From the NCBI GenBank assembly GCA_002914845.1, contig JXTC01000048.1:265758-329757 (forward strand): 64,000 nt of DNA, written 5' to 3'. Source of the stretch: Trema orientale. Lineage: Eukaryota > Streptophyta > Magnoliopsida > Rosales > Cannabaceae. Shown here piece after piece: positions 49,588-59,191 of the stretch. Made by a program: the position numbers and the translations under genes. The notes beneath the pieces are model-generated. The model ran no database searches. It was not told where the DNA came from and saw only the letters and a list, made by a program, of their open reading frames with translations. The stretch's first letter is position 1. Every line of letters begins with the position of its first letter.

Positions 49588-50275
49588 ACTCACAGATGAT
49601 CAGAAGAAAGACATGGCGTTAGTTCCTTATGCTAATGCCATAGGGTCTTTGATGTATGCCATGGTTTGTTCTAGACCAGATATTGCTCAAGCTGTCAGTG
49701 TGCTTAGCAGGTATATGGGAAATCCTGGAAAGGGTCACTGGAATGGAGTTAAATGGCTTCTGAGATATGTTAACGGGTCGCTTGATATGGGACTAAATTT
49801 TGGGACTGATTTGAGCAAAGTTGGGATTACGGGTTTTGTGGATTCTGATTTTGCTGGAGATCTAGACAAGAGGAGGTCAACAACAGGATATGTGTTTGTG
49901 ATCAATGGTGGCCCTGTGAGTTGGAAATCTCATCTACAATCTATAGTGGCATTATCAACTACTGAAGCTGAGTATATTGCAGCCACAGAAGCTGTCAAGG
50001 AAGCTTTATGGTTGCAGGGTCTTGCCAAAGAGCTTGAGGTTGTTGATGGTCAGTTGGTCTTATACTCAGATAGCCAAAGTGCAATTCAACTCTGTAAGAA
50101 TCCAGTTTTTCATGATAGAACCAAACATGTTGATGTTAGGTTTCATTTTATAAGAGACGTAATTAGTTCTGGTACTGTAAAGTTAGAAAAGATATCCACT
50201 GAAGAGAATCCAGCAGATATAACTACTAAAGTTGTGACTATTAACAAGTTTAGGCATTGCCTAAGTTTGTTGTAG
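49588..50275 (+). pseudogene. copia pol C-terminal fragment with RNase H, opposite strand
   Basis: The open frame enters from the LTR junction and includes Met at 49613; it ends at TAG 50273-50275. The first ~70 residues repeat the end of the - strand frame (MALVPYANAIGS; one visible difference, KGHW versus KDHW). The rest is the RNase H domain, with FVDSDFAGD, SIVALSTTEAEY and YSDSQSAIQL, ending in the usual copia tail with HVDVRFHFIRD. It supplies the domain missing from the - strand part but is not joined to it. Confidence 0.93.
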
Positions 50276-50345
50276 ATGGCGTGAAGAAATCGAGGTTTAA
50301 GGATCAGCTCAAGTGTCTCACTGATTTAGAATCAAGGTGGAGAAT

Positions 50346-50826
50346 TGTGAAGTTTTTTAGTGCTTTAAAATCAGTTATGCCACGTTATCTTTCAGTTAGT
50401 TGGTTATAACTAACTGTTTTAGCAGGTTAGTTATTTTCGAGTTATGAAGCTAAGAGGAAGACTCTGATTGGTCAAGCTGCTTTATTCCAACTAGTATAAA
50501 TATTCATTTTGTATCATTAGGCAGGAGACTAGAAAAACAGAGTGAATATTGGGTGTACTGGGTTACGGGGTTAAGCTTGATATTTTCTTCTTGAATTCTT
50601 TGTAACTCAGAGAAGAGAAAAACATTGCTAAGTGTGTAATTGATTCTTGCTAATAGTGGATTACGGGCTAGTCCTGAAAGTGGATGTAGGCTCCAGATTT
50701 TGGAGCTGAACCACTATAAGCTTGGATTGTCGTTTATGTCTTTGTTGATGGTCGTTCCTGGTGTGTGATGAAGTTCTTGATCTGGGTTGCTAATCTTGGT
50801 TGAAAGATCAAGACTGATTCTTAACA
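50346..50826 (+). repeat. Complete copia 3' LTR, 481 bp
   Basis: Begins TGTGAAGTTTTTTAG right after the polypurine tract AAGGTGGAGAA (50334-50344) and ends GATTCTTAACA, giving TG...CA termini. It is followed directly by the TSD CATAT. A TATAAATA word at 50494-50501 could serve as its promoter TATA box. Confidence 0.9.
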
Positions 50827-50831
50827 CATAT

Positions 50832-51959
50832 TAATTAAAAGTCAAACCTGTGGAGCTTGAAGCCTTAAGCCAAGGGCAGAGAGAGCTGACTGTTAAGTTT
50901 GGCCGAAAGAGAGGGCGACAGAGATTTTGCTCGACCCAACAGAGAGACGACTACGGCTAAGACGAGATGGCGACGGAGCTTGAGCTTGAATCAGAGCTTA
51001 GCCCAACGGATAGATGGTGACGAAGCTTGAGTACGGCTAATACAGAGCTCGGGCACGGCTAAGACGAAGATCGGGCACGTCTGAGAATGATGGCGACAAC
51101 AACGACCGCGAAGAGAGAGGGTGACGACGACAACCACGGAGGTCGAGAGAAACCATGAGAGAGAGGGCGACGACGACGATGATAGAGAGGGAGTGACCGA
51201 GTGAGCAGCTCAGTGAATCAGAATATGACTGCGACTTACTCTTTTTTGCTTGAAAATGAGTCTGCGACTCTTGTGCCGCGTAGTCGTGAGTATAGTTCAG
51301 TGAAGTGTTTTGGATATGGCAACTAAGTTAAGCGATGTAACTCTAGAGAATTCAATAGGCTGTGGTATTGTTGGGCTTATAAGGTGTTGTGTTTGGGCTT
51401 AAAACATAAATAGAATGGGCTGTGCTAGTGTTAGTAAGTAGTAACATATATATAAGGTGTTGTGTTTGGGCTTAAAACATAAATAGAATGGGCTGTGCTA
51501 GTGTTAGTAAGTAGTAACATATAAAATTTTAAAACATATATGTAAAAGCATGTTCGGCCGGTTCAGTTAAAAATCGAGAAAATGTCTTCTAAACCGCACA
51601 CCGCACTGTACCATGCGGTTTGTAATTTTTCTAAACTATGACCGACAGAGAAGAGACCAATACTATAAATTTTAAACTATACAAACCAAATTGAACCAAA
51701 ACTACTAGTGTCAGTTTGATTATGGTTTAACTGATATTATAGAATTGATAATACTCTAGCCATTCATAAATTACATTAAACTGATAATTCGGGTCGATGT
51801 GAATATCAAACAATAAATAACCTCATCAGTAAGTTGAATTCGTAAAGTCTTCGAAAGTAAATTAACCATTTCTTCTCAGCAGAGTAACAGCCTAACCTTG
51901 AGTTAATATGTTAACTATTTGATGGTTTAAGACTTTATCGAAACCAATCATGTCATTGA
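50832..51959. other. Intergenic, GC-richer patch then hAT-like words
   Basis: 50930-51230 is rich in GACGACGAC and GAGAGAG words, with no intact frame. A 73-bp tandem repeat follows. The part 51590-51760 carries ACCGCACACCGCAC and CCATGCGGTTTG words, as seen left of the copia element, so both flanks may belong to one older repeat. Confidence 0.4.
51381..51526 (+). repeat. Two-copy tandem repeat, period 73 bp
   Basis: Copies start AAGGTGTTGTGTTTGGGC at 51381 and 51454 and are identical by eye to the end of the unit (GTAGTAACATATA). Identity suggests a recent duplication. Confidence 0.95.
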
Positions 51960-52581
51960 ATAGGATAAAACCCTAGCCTCTTTTTCTATCTATCTGAGAA
52001 AACCCTTGTCAGACGCTTTCACAAGAGACCAGGGAGGGAGTGCTTTGATCTCCTTCTCTGGTCTCTCCTCCTCCTCCCTTCTCCTCCTCCTCCTCCTTTC
52101 TCCTCTCTGGTCTCTTTTGTGGATTAGGAGTTTTTCCGTTTTTTATTTCTTTATTTTTATAATACGTCCAGGTTTAGATCTGGTTATAGTATTACCAGAT
52201 TTTTTATCGGTATGAGTTTTTAGTTCTATTTATTAGATCTTAAATTGAGAATTTTTTTTTTAGATTAAGATATGTAATGTAGATAAGTTAGGTTTCTTTT
52301 TCAGCGGACGTAGATCTCATTTGGTGTTGAAATCATAAACAGTACTCTACCTACCAAGAACGCAGTCCAATAGCAGGTGAATGCAATTGTTTGCTAGTAG
52401 TCCTTGTTATCTTCTTCTCTTAGAGAATTATAATAGCCCACAATCTTATTATTGTTGTGTTTATGATCTATTTTTCGTCTTTTTTTTAGGAGTTTGAAAT
52501 TATAATCATCTGTTTTTGTATTGTAATTAAAGTTTTTTAGCTTTTATTAATATTATTCGAGAGAAAAAAAAAAAAAAAAAG
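51960..52581 (+). mobile_element. Possible retroposed sequence ending in poly(A)
   Basis: From about 51960 the DNA looks like a transcript 5' region (AAAACCCTAGCC, a CT-rich leader with TCCTCCTCC) and runs to an AT-rich end closed by A18 (about 52564-52581). It could be the remnant of a LINE or a retrocopy; no conserved reverse transcriptase was seen and no TSD was established. Confidence 0.35.
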
Positions 52582-53728
52582 GTGTGTTTTCAATTGCAAA
52601 GTAGTAACTAGTACACGAAAGTCGAAATTGATCAAAGACAAATATATCCATTGGCTTTTCTTTTTGGGCTGAAAAGGGTCCACTTGTTTTCATTTTCTAT
52701 TAGATTTGAACCTATAAATATTTGCTCCCATTAATGGCGTTCAAGATTAGAAGACAGTCGATATCAATCCTAATCAAATACCAATTTCATATATAATTAA
52801 CCCATTTTTTTTCTTTTTTCTTGCTGGACAATTTCATGTGTATATGTTTATTATATAGTTGTATATATGTGGTTATAGTACGTAATTTCATGTATATGAA
52901 AATAAAAAAACGTACGCACATGATATATGTAGATATTTCCTAGCCAATTTGGGACCATGCATGGTCAGTTTGATGAGCTTTGAATGGTATAGAAGAAAAA
53001 AAAACTCACTTTATAAACATTACAATAAATTCTTCATCTACCTGGCACTTGGCATGATGCGAGAATATCTTACTTAAGTTTTTTTTTTTCTTTTTTTTTT
53101 TTTTCAAACGGTTCAGCTGGCACGTCATTTTCTTCTCTTCATTTAGATTAAAGTTGGACCCAAATAATTATACAGTAATGACTAGATCTATATGCACATA
53201 AGTTAACACGCTCAAAACTTTATTTTCATAGTCAAGATCTTGGTTGTTATATGACTGTCCTGGCTATTGTGTGATCGCAACAAACCATTGCCATTAATTC
53301 TTAGATTCATCGATCAGATTGATTTAATTAGGCACCATTTTGAAAATAGGATTTCTCCTCTCCTTCCCTTACCGCCTTTTTAGCTGAGATTTTCTCAATA
53401 TGTATGTATATATGTGTTTTGTTTCTAAAATACATCTCTAGCACTCTTATTTATCTTTTCATGATCACTTTTTTCTTAAAATAAGTTATGAGTTTGCTTA
53501 AAAATAATAATATTTGGGATAATATAAGTCATTATTTCAGGAACAAAACAAAATCCTAGACTTATTTCATGCATGCAAGGCTTAGATTAACAAAACAATT
53601 ACATGTTGGAAAATGAATCAGAAGAACACTATCTAACAATTAATTAGTTGCATATATTATATATACATTGTTTACAGCAAGAATAGACTAATAGCCTTGT
53701 TATATAATTTTGCAATACTGCTAATTAA
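52582..53728. other. Intergenic, AT-rich, nothing recognised
   Basis: Contains T-runs (53079-53104) and AT-rich DNA without recognisable coding or mobile sequence. Confidence 0.5.
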
Positions 53729-53916
53729 GGTTGGCTCAAGTGGTAAGAGCACCAATTACCTGGGATCTCGGTACTGGGTTCGAGTCACACCGGAGGTAGG
53801 CGTGAAAACCTATTATCCCTAATGGGGTGGGATGGGGATTGGGTAGTAGTAGGTATTTTCCTTTAATTTGTAATAAGTGAAGGTCATTAGTTAAGCTCCA
53901 TTAAAAAAAAAAAAAA
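53729..53916 (+). mobile_element. tRNA-derived SINE with A-tail
   Basis: A tRNA-like head has an A box TGGCTCAAGTGG (53732-53743) and a B box GGTTCGAGTCA (53777-53787), correctly spaced. A ~110-bp body and an A14 tail (53903-53916) follow. CTAATTAA occurs just before the head (53721-53728) and again shortly after the tail (53924-53931), a possible but offset TSD. Not a tRNA gene: no 3' half or acceptor pairing. Confidence 0.85.
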
Positions 53917-54221
53917 CTACTCTCTAATTAATTATCGAGTATTAATGAATTATAATCAATTATTTTAATCGTTATCAAGGTGGTCCTGATAATACGCGTC
54001 GATAGTTGTATGTATATGTCTAGGTTGGCCAGTGCTTCAAAACTTTCTTATCCAAGAAATTAACTTAATCTCCAGATCTCAATTTCGTTTTTGGTTGTTC
54101 GATCTCAATTCTTTTAGAAATATTTGAAGTCTTGTCATCTAATTACTTCAAATATTCTAACGCTAGACTACCACAGCCACTCAATTTTAATTACTGTTAG
54201 TGTTACGCAAGAAAACAAAAG

Positions 54222-54252
<31 letters not shown>

Positions 54253-54494
54253 GGTTGACAATCCAGCAAGTATTTTTTTTTAAACCTATGTATAGGTATT
54301 TTTTTTTTAACTATTAGATCATCATCTAATGGTTATCCAACGACTATAATAAGGTGCATGAAAAGACGTGCATCATTAATGTTTTTTTCTCTCTTACTTT
54401 TTAATATAAAAAAATGTATATGATAAATTTTCATTGGCCAAAATGATATCTATGTATAGGTAAAAAAAAAAAATACCTACTGGATCGACAACCA
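54253..54494. mobile_element. MITE with ~45-bp inverted repeats
   Basis: The left end GGTTGACAATCCAGCAAG, then a T-run and ACCTATGTATAGGTA, pairs with the right end: TATGTATAGGTA, an A-run, and (reverse-complemented) GGTTGTCGATCCAGTAGG. Total 242 bp in TA-rich DNA, so the TSD is ambiguous. Confidence 0.75.
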
Positions 54495-54510
54495 TATATA
54501 TATATACTGG

Positions 54511-54700
54511 TTGCCAATCCAGTAGGTATTTTTTTTTTTACCTATGTATAGGTATTTTTTTTTCGGCCATTAGATCATCATCTAATGGTGATCCAACATC
54601 TATGATGAGGTGCATGAAAAGAAGTATATTATTAATGTTATTTCTCTCTCTTATTTTTTACAATAAAAAAATATGTATAATAAAATTTTATTGGCCATTT
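54511..54700. mobile_element. Second, truncated copy of the same MITE
   Basis: Starts GGTTGCCAATCCAGTAGG and repeats the left arm and interior of the 54253 element (ATTAGATCATCATCTAATGG, GAGGTGCATGAAAAGA), but ends at TTTTATTGGCC without the right TIR; a TA microsatellite follows at 54702-54721. The copies lie head-to-tail. Confidence 0.75.
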
Positions 54701-54721
54701 ATATATATATATATATATATA

Positions 54722-55359
54722 TGTTAACATATACATGACCTTATGTATCCTGATATAATTTGAGAAAGTTTGATCAAGACGTGGAATCTTGGCATCCGTG
54801 CCCAGTGAGATTAGCGGGTGAGCGGTGGAAATTGGGAATTAGGTCAGGAATTCAACTTTGAATTATTTTCCTTTTTTAAGAAAAAATGGAATCTTGGCAA
54901 GAAAAGAAACAATAGTGAATACAACATGAATGGGAAATTAACTAATAGCCGGTGCATTATTACATTGAATAGGTTGATGCAGAAGTTTCATGTACTACAT
55001 ACCCAGTAAAACAAGGAACATCAAACATGTGATTCAGTGCTTGTCAGAATTGCCCCCAATGATAAGTTTTACATATGTTATACTTTAGTGCTTCTTTTTC
55101 TCTCTTTAAAACCCAGTCAGTGCAGTATATAATAGAATAGTCACAATAATACATAAGAGGTACACAGCTAGGTGCAACAAATGCTTGATCGGCTGATAAT
55201 TGTGGGGTGCATTCAAGCATTGAATGTGGCGAACGGGTAGTGGTTGAATCCGTATTTAATGCAAACCCGAAATCTAAAGCAGATGCTTTAGTATAAATAC
55301 ATGTACAAGTGGTATTTACGGCTCATATCATCGACGAGCTAGATAGGTGCAAGAGCAAT
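54722..55359 (+). promoter_or_regulatory. Upstream region of the glycine-rich protein gene
   Basis: Between the MITE pair and the start codon. Contains GCGGGTGAGCGG and a stretch leading to the TATA box at 55292-55299. No coding segment recognised. Confidence 0.45.
55292..55299 (+). promoter_or_regulatory. TATA box of the glycine-rich protein gene
   Basis: TATAAATA lies 61 bp upstream of the ATG at 55360. With transcription start ~30 bp downstream, this favours the Met at 55360 over the in-frame Met at 55309, which would fall before the expected start. Confidence 0.7.
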
Positions 55360-56565
55360 ATGGCTCGTGGTGCTTGGAGAAATGTAGCATTGTTATCTTT
55401 GTTTTGGTTTAATGTTTTTGTAGTGAGTGTGGCTGGGAGGAATGTGGTTGCTGTGAGGAAAGATGAGGAGAAGTTCTTAGGTCTTGGGAAAGGAGGAGGG
55501 TTTGGTGCCGGATTTGGCGGCGGCTCCGGTGGTGGCTTTGGAGGTGGCGGAGGATTTGGAGGTGGAGGTGGGGGTGGTGCTGGTGGTGGCTTTGGAGGTG
55601 GGGCTGGTGGAGGATTTGGTAGTGGTGGTGGAATAGGAGGTGGTGCTGGCGGCGGTGCCGGGGGTGGAGCTGGTGGCGGCTTCGGAAAAGGTGGTGGAGG
55701 AGGAGTTGGTGGTGGTGCCGGCGGTGGAGCCGGTGGTGGTGCTGGAGGAGGTGCTGGTGGCGGCTTTGGAAAAGGTGGTGGAGGAGGACTTGGTGGTGGT
55801 GTTGGCGGTGGAGCTGGTGGTGGCATCGGCAAGGGTGGTGGAGCTGGTGGTGGCTTTGGAAAGGGTGGAGGAGCCGGTGGTGGCTTTGGAGGAGGACATG
55901 GGAAAGGTGGTGGAATTGGGGGCGGTGTTGGAGGAGGCCACGGGAAAGGTGGTGGATTTGGTGGCGGAGCAGGAGGAGGCCATGGGAAAGGAGGTGGATT
56001 TGGTGGTGGTATAGGAGGAGGACATGATAAAGGTGGTGGCTTCGGGGGAGGCATTGGGAAAGGCGGCGGCGGTGGAATTGGGGGTGAAGGCGGTAAAGGT
56101 GGTGGCTTCGGTGGTGGCATTGGAAAAGGCAGTGGTGGTGGAATCGGGGGTGGAGGTGGTAAAGGTGGGGGCCTCGGTGGAGGCATTGGAAAAGGTAGTA
56201 GTGGTGGAATTGGGGGTGGAGGTGGTAAAGATGGTGGCTTTGGTGGAGGCATTGGAAAAGGGGGTGGTGGTGGAATTGGTGGTGGAGGTGGTAAAGGCGG
56301 TGGCTTCGGTGGAGGAATTGGAAAAGGCGGTGGTGGTGGAATTGGAGGTGGAGGCGGTAAAGGCGGCGGCTTCGGTGGAGGAATTGGAGGTGGAGGCGGT
56401 AAAGGCGGTGGCTTTGGTGGAGGAATTGGAGGCGGAGGCGGTAAAGGTGGTGGCTTTGGAGGAGGAGGGGGATTTGGTGGCGGTGGTGGGGTAGGCGGAG
56501 GTGGTGGATTTGGCGGTGGCGGCGGGTTTGGTGGTGGCGGTGGTGGTGGTATTGGCCACCACTAG
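55360..56565 (+). CDS. Secreted glycine-rich (cell-wall type) protein, intronless
   Basis: 401 residues from the ATG at 55360 (MARGAWRNVALLSLF) to the stop at 56563-56565. Residues 1-26 form a signal peptide with a hydrophobic core and a likely cut after VAG, so the protein should enter the secretory pathway. After a short charged stretch (RNVVAVRKDEEKFLGLGK) the remainder is almost wholly glycine, in units such as GGGFGGGIGKGGGGGIGGGGGK, with Lys, His, Phe, Ile, Val and Ala as the other residues, ending GGGIGHH. No RNA-binding domain and no cysteine-rich tail is present. This fits class I glycine-rich structural proteins of plant cell walls; the role is inferred from composition. The repeat count is likely to vary among alleles. 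The upstream in-frame Met (55309) is rejected because of the TATA position. Confidence 0.87.
   Translation: MARGAWRNVALLSLFWFNVFVVSVAGRNVVAVRKDEEKFLGLGKGGGFGAGFGGGSGGGFGGGGGFGGGGGGGAGGGFGGGAGGGFGSGGGIGGGAGGGAGGGAGGGFGKGGGGGVGGGAGGGAGGGAGGGAGGGFGKGGGGGLGGGVGGGAGGGIGKGGGAGGGFGKGGGAGGGFGGGHGKGGGIGGGVGGGHGKGGGFGGGAGGGHGKGGGFGGGIGGGHDKGGGFGGGIGKGGGGGIGGEGGKGGGFGGGIGKGSGGGIGGGGGKGGGLGGGIGKGSSGGIGGGGGKDGGFGGGIGKGGGGGIGGGGGKGGGFGGGIGKGGGGGIGGGGGKGGGFGGGIGGGGGKGGGFGGGIGGGGGKGGGFGGGGGFGGGGGVGGGGGFGGGGGFGGGGGGGIGHH
55486..56556 (+). repeat. In-frame GGN-rich coding repeats
   Basis: The coding DNA consists of GGTGGNGGN-type units; from 56030 a ~66-bp unit (encoding GGGFGGGIGKGGGGGIGGGGGK) recurs about six times, then shortens to ~39-bp units. 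Because nearly all codons are GGN, the opposite strand and other frames are also free of stops. Confidence 0.85.
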
Positions 56566-57829
56566 GTTCACGTTGTATGTAGTTATTAGTGATTGCATGC
56601 CAAAAATATTAGGCACAAAATTTGTGTTTCCTAATACATGCATTTCTATCACCATTGTTCTAATATGATAATGGATTTGCGTTTAGTAATAATCTACCAC
56701 AACCTTATGTTCGCGTATTTTGTTTGTTTTTTTTTTCCCCCCCAATGTACCTATACTGGGAGAGGTGAGCAGAATTATGTACCTGCCTTAATTAATGATT
56801 AATCTGTTCACGACTTTGCCACACTTGCAAATCTCTTCATACAAATTGAATTCCAATTATTTTCACTTTCAATAGAGTGGATGTGTTTTGGGTTAACAAA
56901 TCTAGCTTCTCTCTATTTTAAAAAGCGGTCCAATTTAAAATAAAATTGCTGGATAAAAAAGAATTCACCATAAATTGTCAAGCAGAAAAATAACTTGCTT
57001 CAACTTTCAATCATACACACATTGAATTTACTCTTGATTTGCTTGCCATTCATATAGAGTTGGCCAATAAGCTATGCCCAAGAGCACTTGATCCATAATT
57101 GATAGTTCCTACAATCAATAGCTAGGATAAATTTATTCTTCTTCTTCCTTTTTTATTTTTTTCGCTTTTTTTTTTTAAGTTTTTAAATTTTGCAATCAAA
57201 TGTTCGGATTCCGTTGGAGAATACAAAAATATGAAAATAAAATGTTCAACTGTCATTAATGCTAACGTGACTAAAGAGGAGCTAACAACCTAAGTGACTC
57301 GTGCAGTGCAGATCAGTGGCTTAGGTGTTCGGGCTTTTTTTTTTTTTTTTTTTTTTTGGTGTGAAAATCAGGTCTTATATGGCCTATTTAGAAAAGAATT
57401 GGAAAAACATAGTGGGCTGAGTTTTTTGAAAAATTTTAGTGGATATTTATTTTTTAAGGGCGCGTCTACAGTAGGGGCGTCCCTACTATAGCCGGCTCTA
57501 TTTTTTAAACTTGATTTTAGTAAATGTCTATTTTTTTTTATAGTTAAATGACAATGTTCATATATTTTTACACTTGGTATATATACTTATATACTAGTTT
57601 TTATAGCTAAATGATAATGTTCATATATTTTTACACTTGGTATATATACTTACATACTAGTTTTAGTTTATGTACTGAGTATATAAATTTTTGTACTAGG
57701 TACATAACATTTTACATGTGGTATATATACTGGAATAATGGTCATTTTGTTATAATATTTGAAGAATTGATATTTACTTATAATAGACCCATAATTTGGT
57801 CATTTTTCTATAAGACCCCAATTTTTTCT
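56566..57829. other. Downstream of the glycine-rich protein gene; no further gene
   Basis: The first few hundred bp should contain the 3' UTR. A T23 run (57335-57357) and AT-rich DNA follow, with a 60-bp tandem repeat (separate entry). Confidence 0.5.
57549..57667 (+). repeat. Two-copy tandem repeat, period 60 bp
   Basis: AATGTTCATATATTTTTACA through TACTAGTTTT occurs starting at about 57551 and 57611 with one or two differences. Confidence 0.9.
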
Positions 57830-58140
57830 TGATCCAGAATCATATTTTTCAGAAAGATACCATTTTTTAAAAAGTTTTTAGAAAAATATCATTTTCTAAA
57901 ATAGCAACTAATAACCGGTTACCAGCTTTTGGGCATTGGTAATTAGTAACCAAAGATATTTATAACTGTTAACTGATAACTGACAACCAGTTTTTAGATA
58001 CTAGTAACTAGTAACCATTTTAAAAATAGTATTTTTCTAATTTTTTTTGTAAAAAATAATATTTTTCTAAAAAAATGGTACAGGAATTGGAAAAACAAAA
58101 TATAACCCACCATATTTTTGTAATTCTTTTTTATTTTTGT
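57830..58140 (+). repeat. Dispersed repeat, copy 2 (partner at 29815-30135)
   Basis: Same orientation and order of motifs as the first copy: TTTAGAAAAATATCATTTTC, AAAATAGCAACTAATAACC, repeated AGTAACTAGTAACCA words, and a closing TATTTTTGTAATTCTTTTT. AGTAACTAG words occur in several variants, suggesting that the unit itself grew by short duplications. Confidence 0.75.
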
Positions 58141-59191
58141 AAGTAAAAGTATTAGAAACCAGAATTTTTTTTTAATAATATTCCGAACATTTTATGCACT
58201 AACAATTAATAATTTGTGGATTTAGAGGGGAAAAAAAGTAAAATTTCTGTCTTAGAATTCCAGTGGAAAAGGAAAAATGGGCTAATAAAATAAAGGAAAT
58301 TAGGTGAAATACACTCCCTCTATAGTCAATTTTAGAAACTATACACCTCGTAATAGTTTTTTGGTAACTACAACCCAAAAAAAAAAGAAAAGAAGTGCGA
58401 AGGACTAATATACCATTAAGTCGAAAGCGCTAGACAAAGGAGTCTATCAACTTTACCGAAAAAAAATAAGTTTAAATGTTGTGCACAAGGTATATTCACC
58501 TAAAATGCACTATGACTAAAATACACTATGACAATGGTATATTTTGCAAAGAATCCCATAAAATAATGGATTTGAGTAGACAGACTTAGAGTTTTAAAAA
58601 TTGAGTATTACCTGGGAAATGGACCTAACTAGGAGTAATTAGGCCAAAATGACATCTATGACTTCTGTAGAACTATTTTTTAAAATGACCTTTTTAAGAG
58701 CATGAAAGTCACTATATTTTATGAAGGTAAGTTTATGGGTCTTATAGCAAAATAATCGAATTTTGGGCCCAGTTTAAGTAAATATCCATTTTTCAAATGT
58801 TATAGCAAAATGTCCTGTATATATATTTATATACCAAGTATAAAAATTTATATATTCAATACATTAACTGAAATTGATTAATATACTTATCTATCAAGTG
58901 TAAAAACATATATACTTGGATATTTAGCTATAAAATTTAAAAAGTAGATATCTATTTAATCAAATTTAAAATATTGATCGTCTACTTAAATTTCTCAAAG
59001 ATTTTATTTATCTTTTTAAGACAAATCATCGGTCGCTAATATAGTGGCTTACTGTAATTAATATATTGTACGCTCCTAGAAAGACATTCTATAAAATGGT
59101 CCTTGAGATATGATTTTGGCCCAAAATACTACTAATTAGGTCTATTTCCAATTGCCAGTTGCTGAATAAAAATAATGAATAAAACCAATGA
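58141..59191. other. Intergenic, AT-rich, no gene recognised
   Basis: AT-rich DNA with words such as TATAGCAAAAT and TATATACTTG that also occur near 15460 and 57600, so probably old repeats; no coding segment. Confidence 0.45.

Larger units (their letters stand above)
45818..50826. mobile_element. Rearranged Ty1/copia retrotransposon with two outer U5 ends
   Basis: Perfect 5-bp TSD CATAT: 45813-45817 and 50827-50831. Both outer ends are the U5 end of the LTR in opposite orientation (left TATTAAGAATCAGTC, right GACTGATTCTTAACA). Order from the left: a U5 stub; a -strand internal region (reverse transcriptase to gag) ending at a primer-binding site (49424-49440); a partial LTR in - orientation (49442-49587); the +strand pol C-terminus with RNase H (to 50275); a polypurine tract (50334-50344); a complete +strand LTR (50346-50826). 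The two partial halves share a ~220-bp pol segment in inverted orientation. The element is about 5.0 kb and defective. The 146-bp LTR overlap is identical by eye, so the insertion is young. Confidence 0.93.

Noticed and set aside
45818..50826. Two separate nested copia insertions
   Set aside because: A single TSD pair fits the outer ends, no TSD was seen at the inner junction, and the LTR arms are identical; one rearranged insertion is simpler.
53729..53800. Possible tRNA gene (A and B boxes present)
   Set aside because: There is no anticodon stem or acceptor pairing, and the sequence continues into a SINE body and A-tail.
55323..56252. 309-codon proline-rich open frame antisense to the glycine-rich gene
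   Set aside because: It is a mirror of GGN codons (reverse complement NCC), which cannot contain stops. The + frame has a TATA box, a signal peptide and a sensible start.
55477..56655. Ser/Thr-rich and Val-rich frames in other phases of the glycine-rich gene
   Set aside because: Same cause: low-complexity GGN repeats keep other frames open; no start context or domain supports them.
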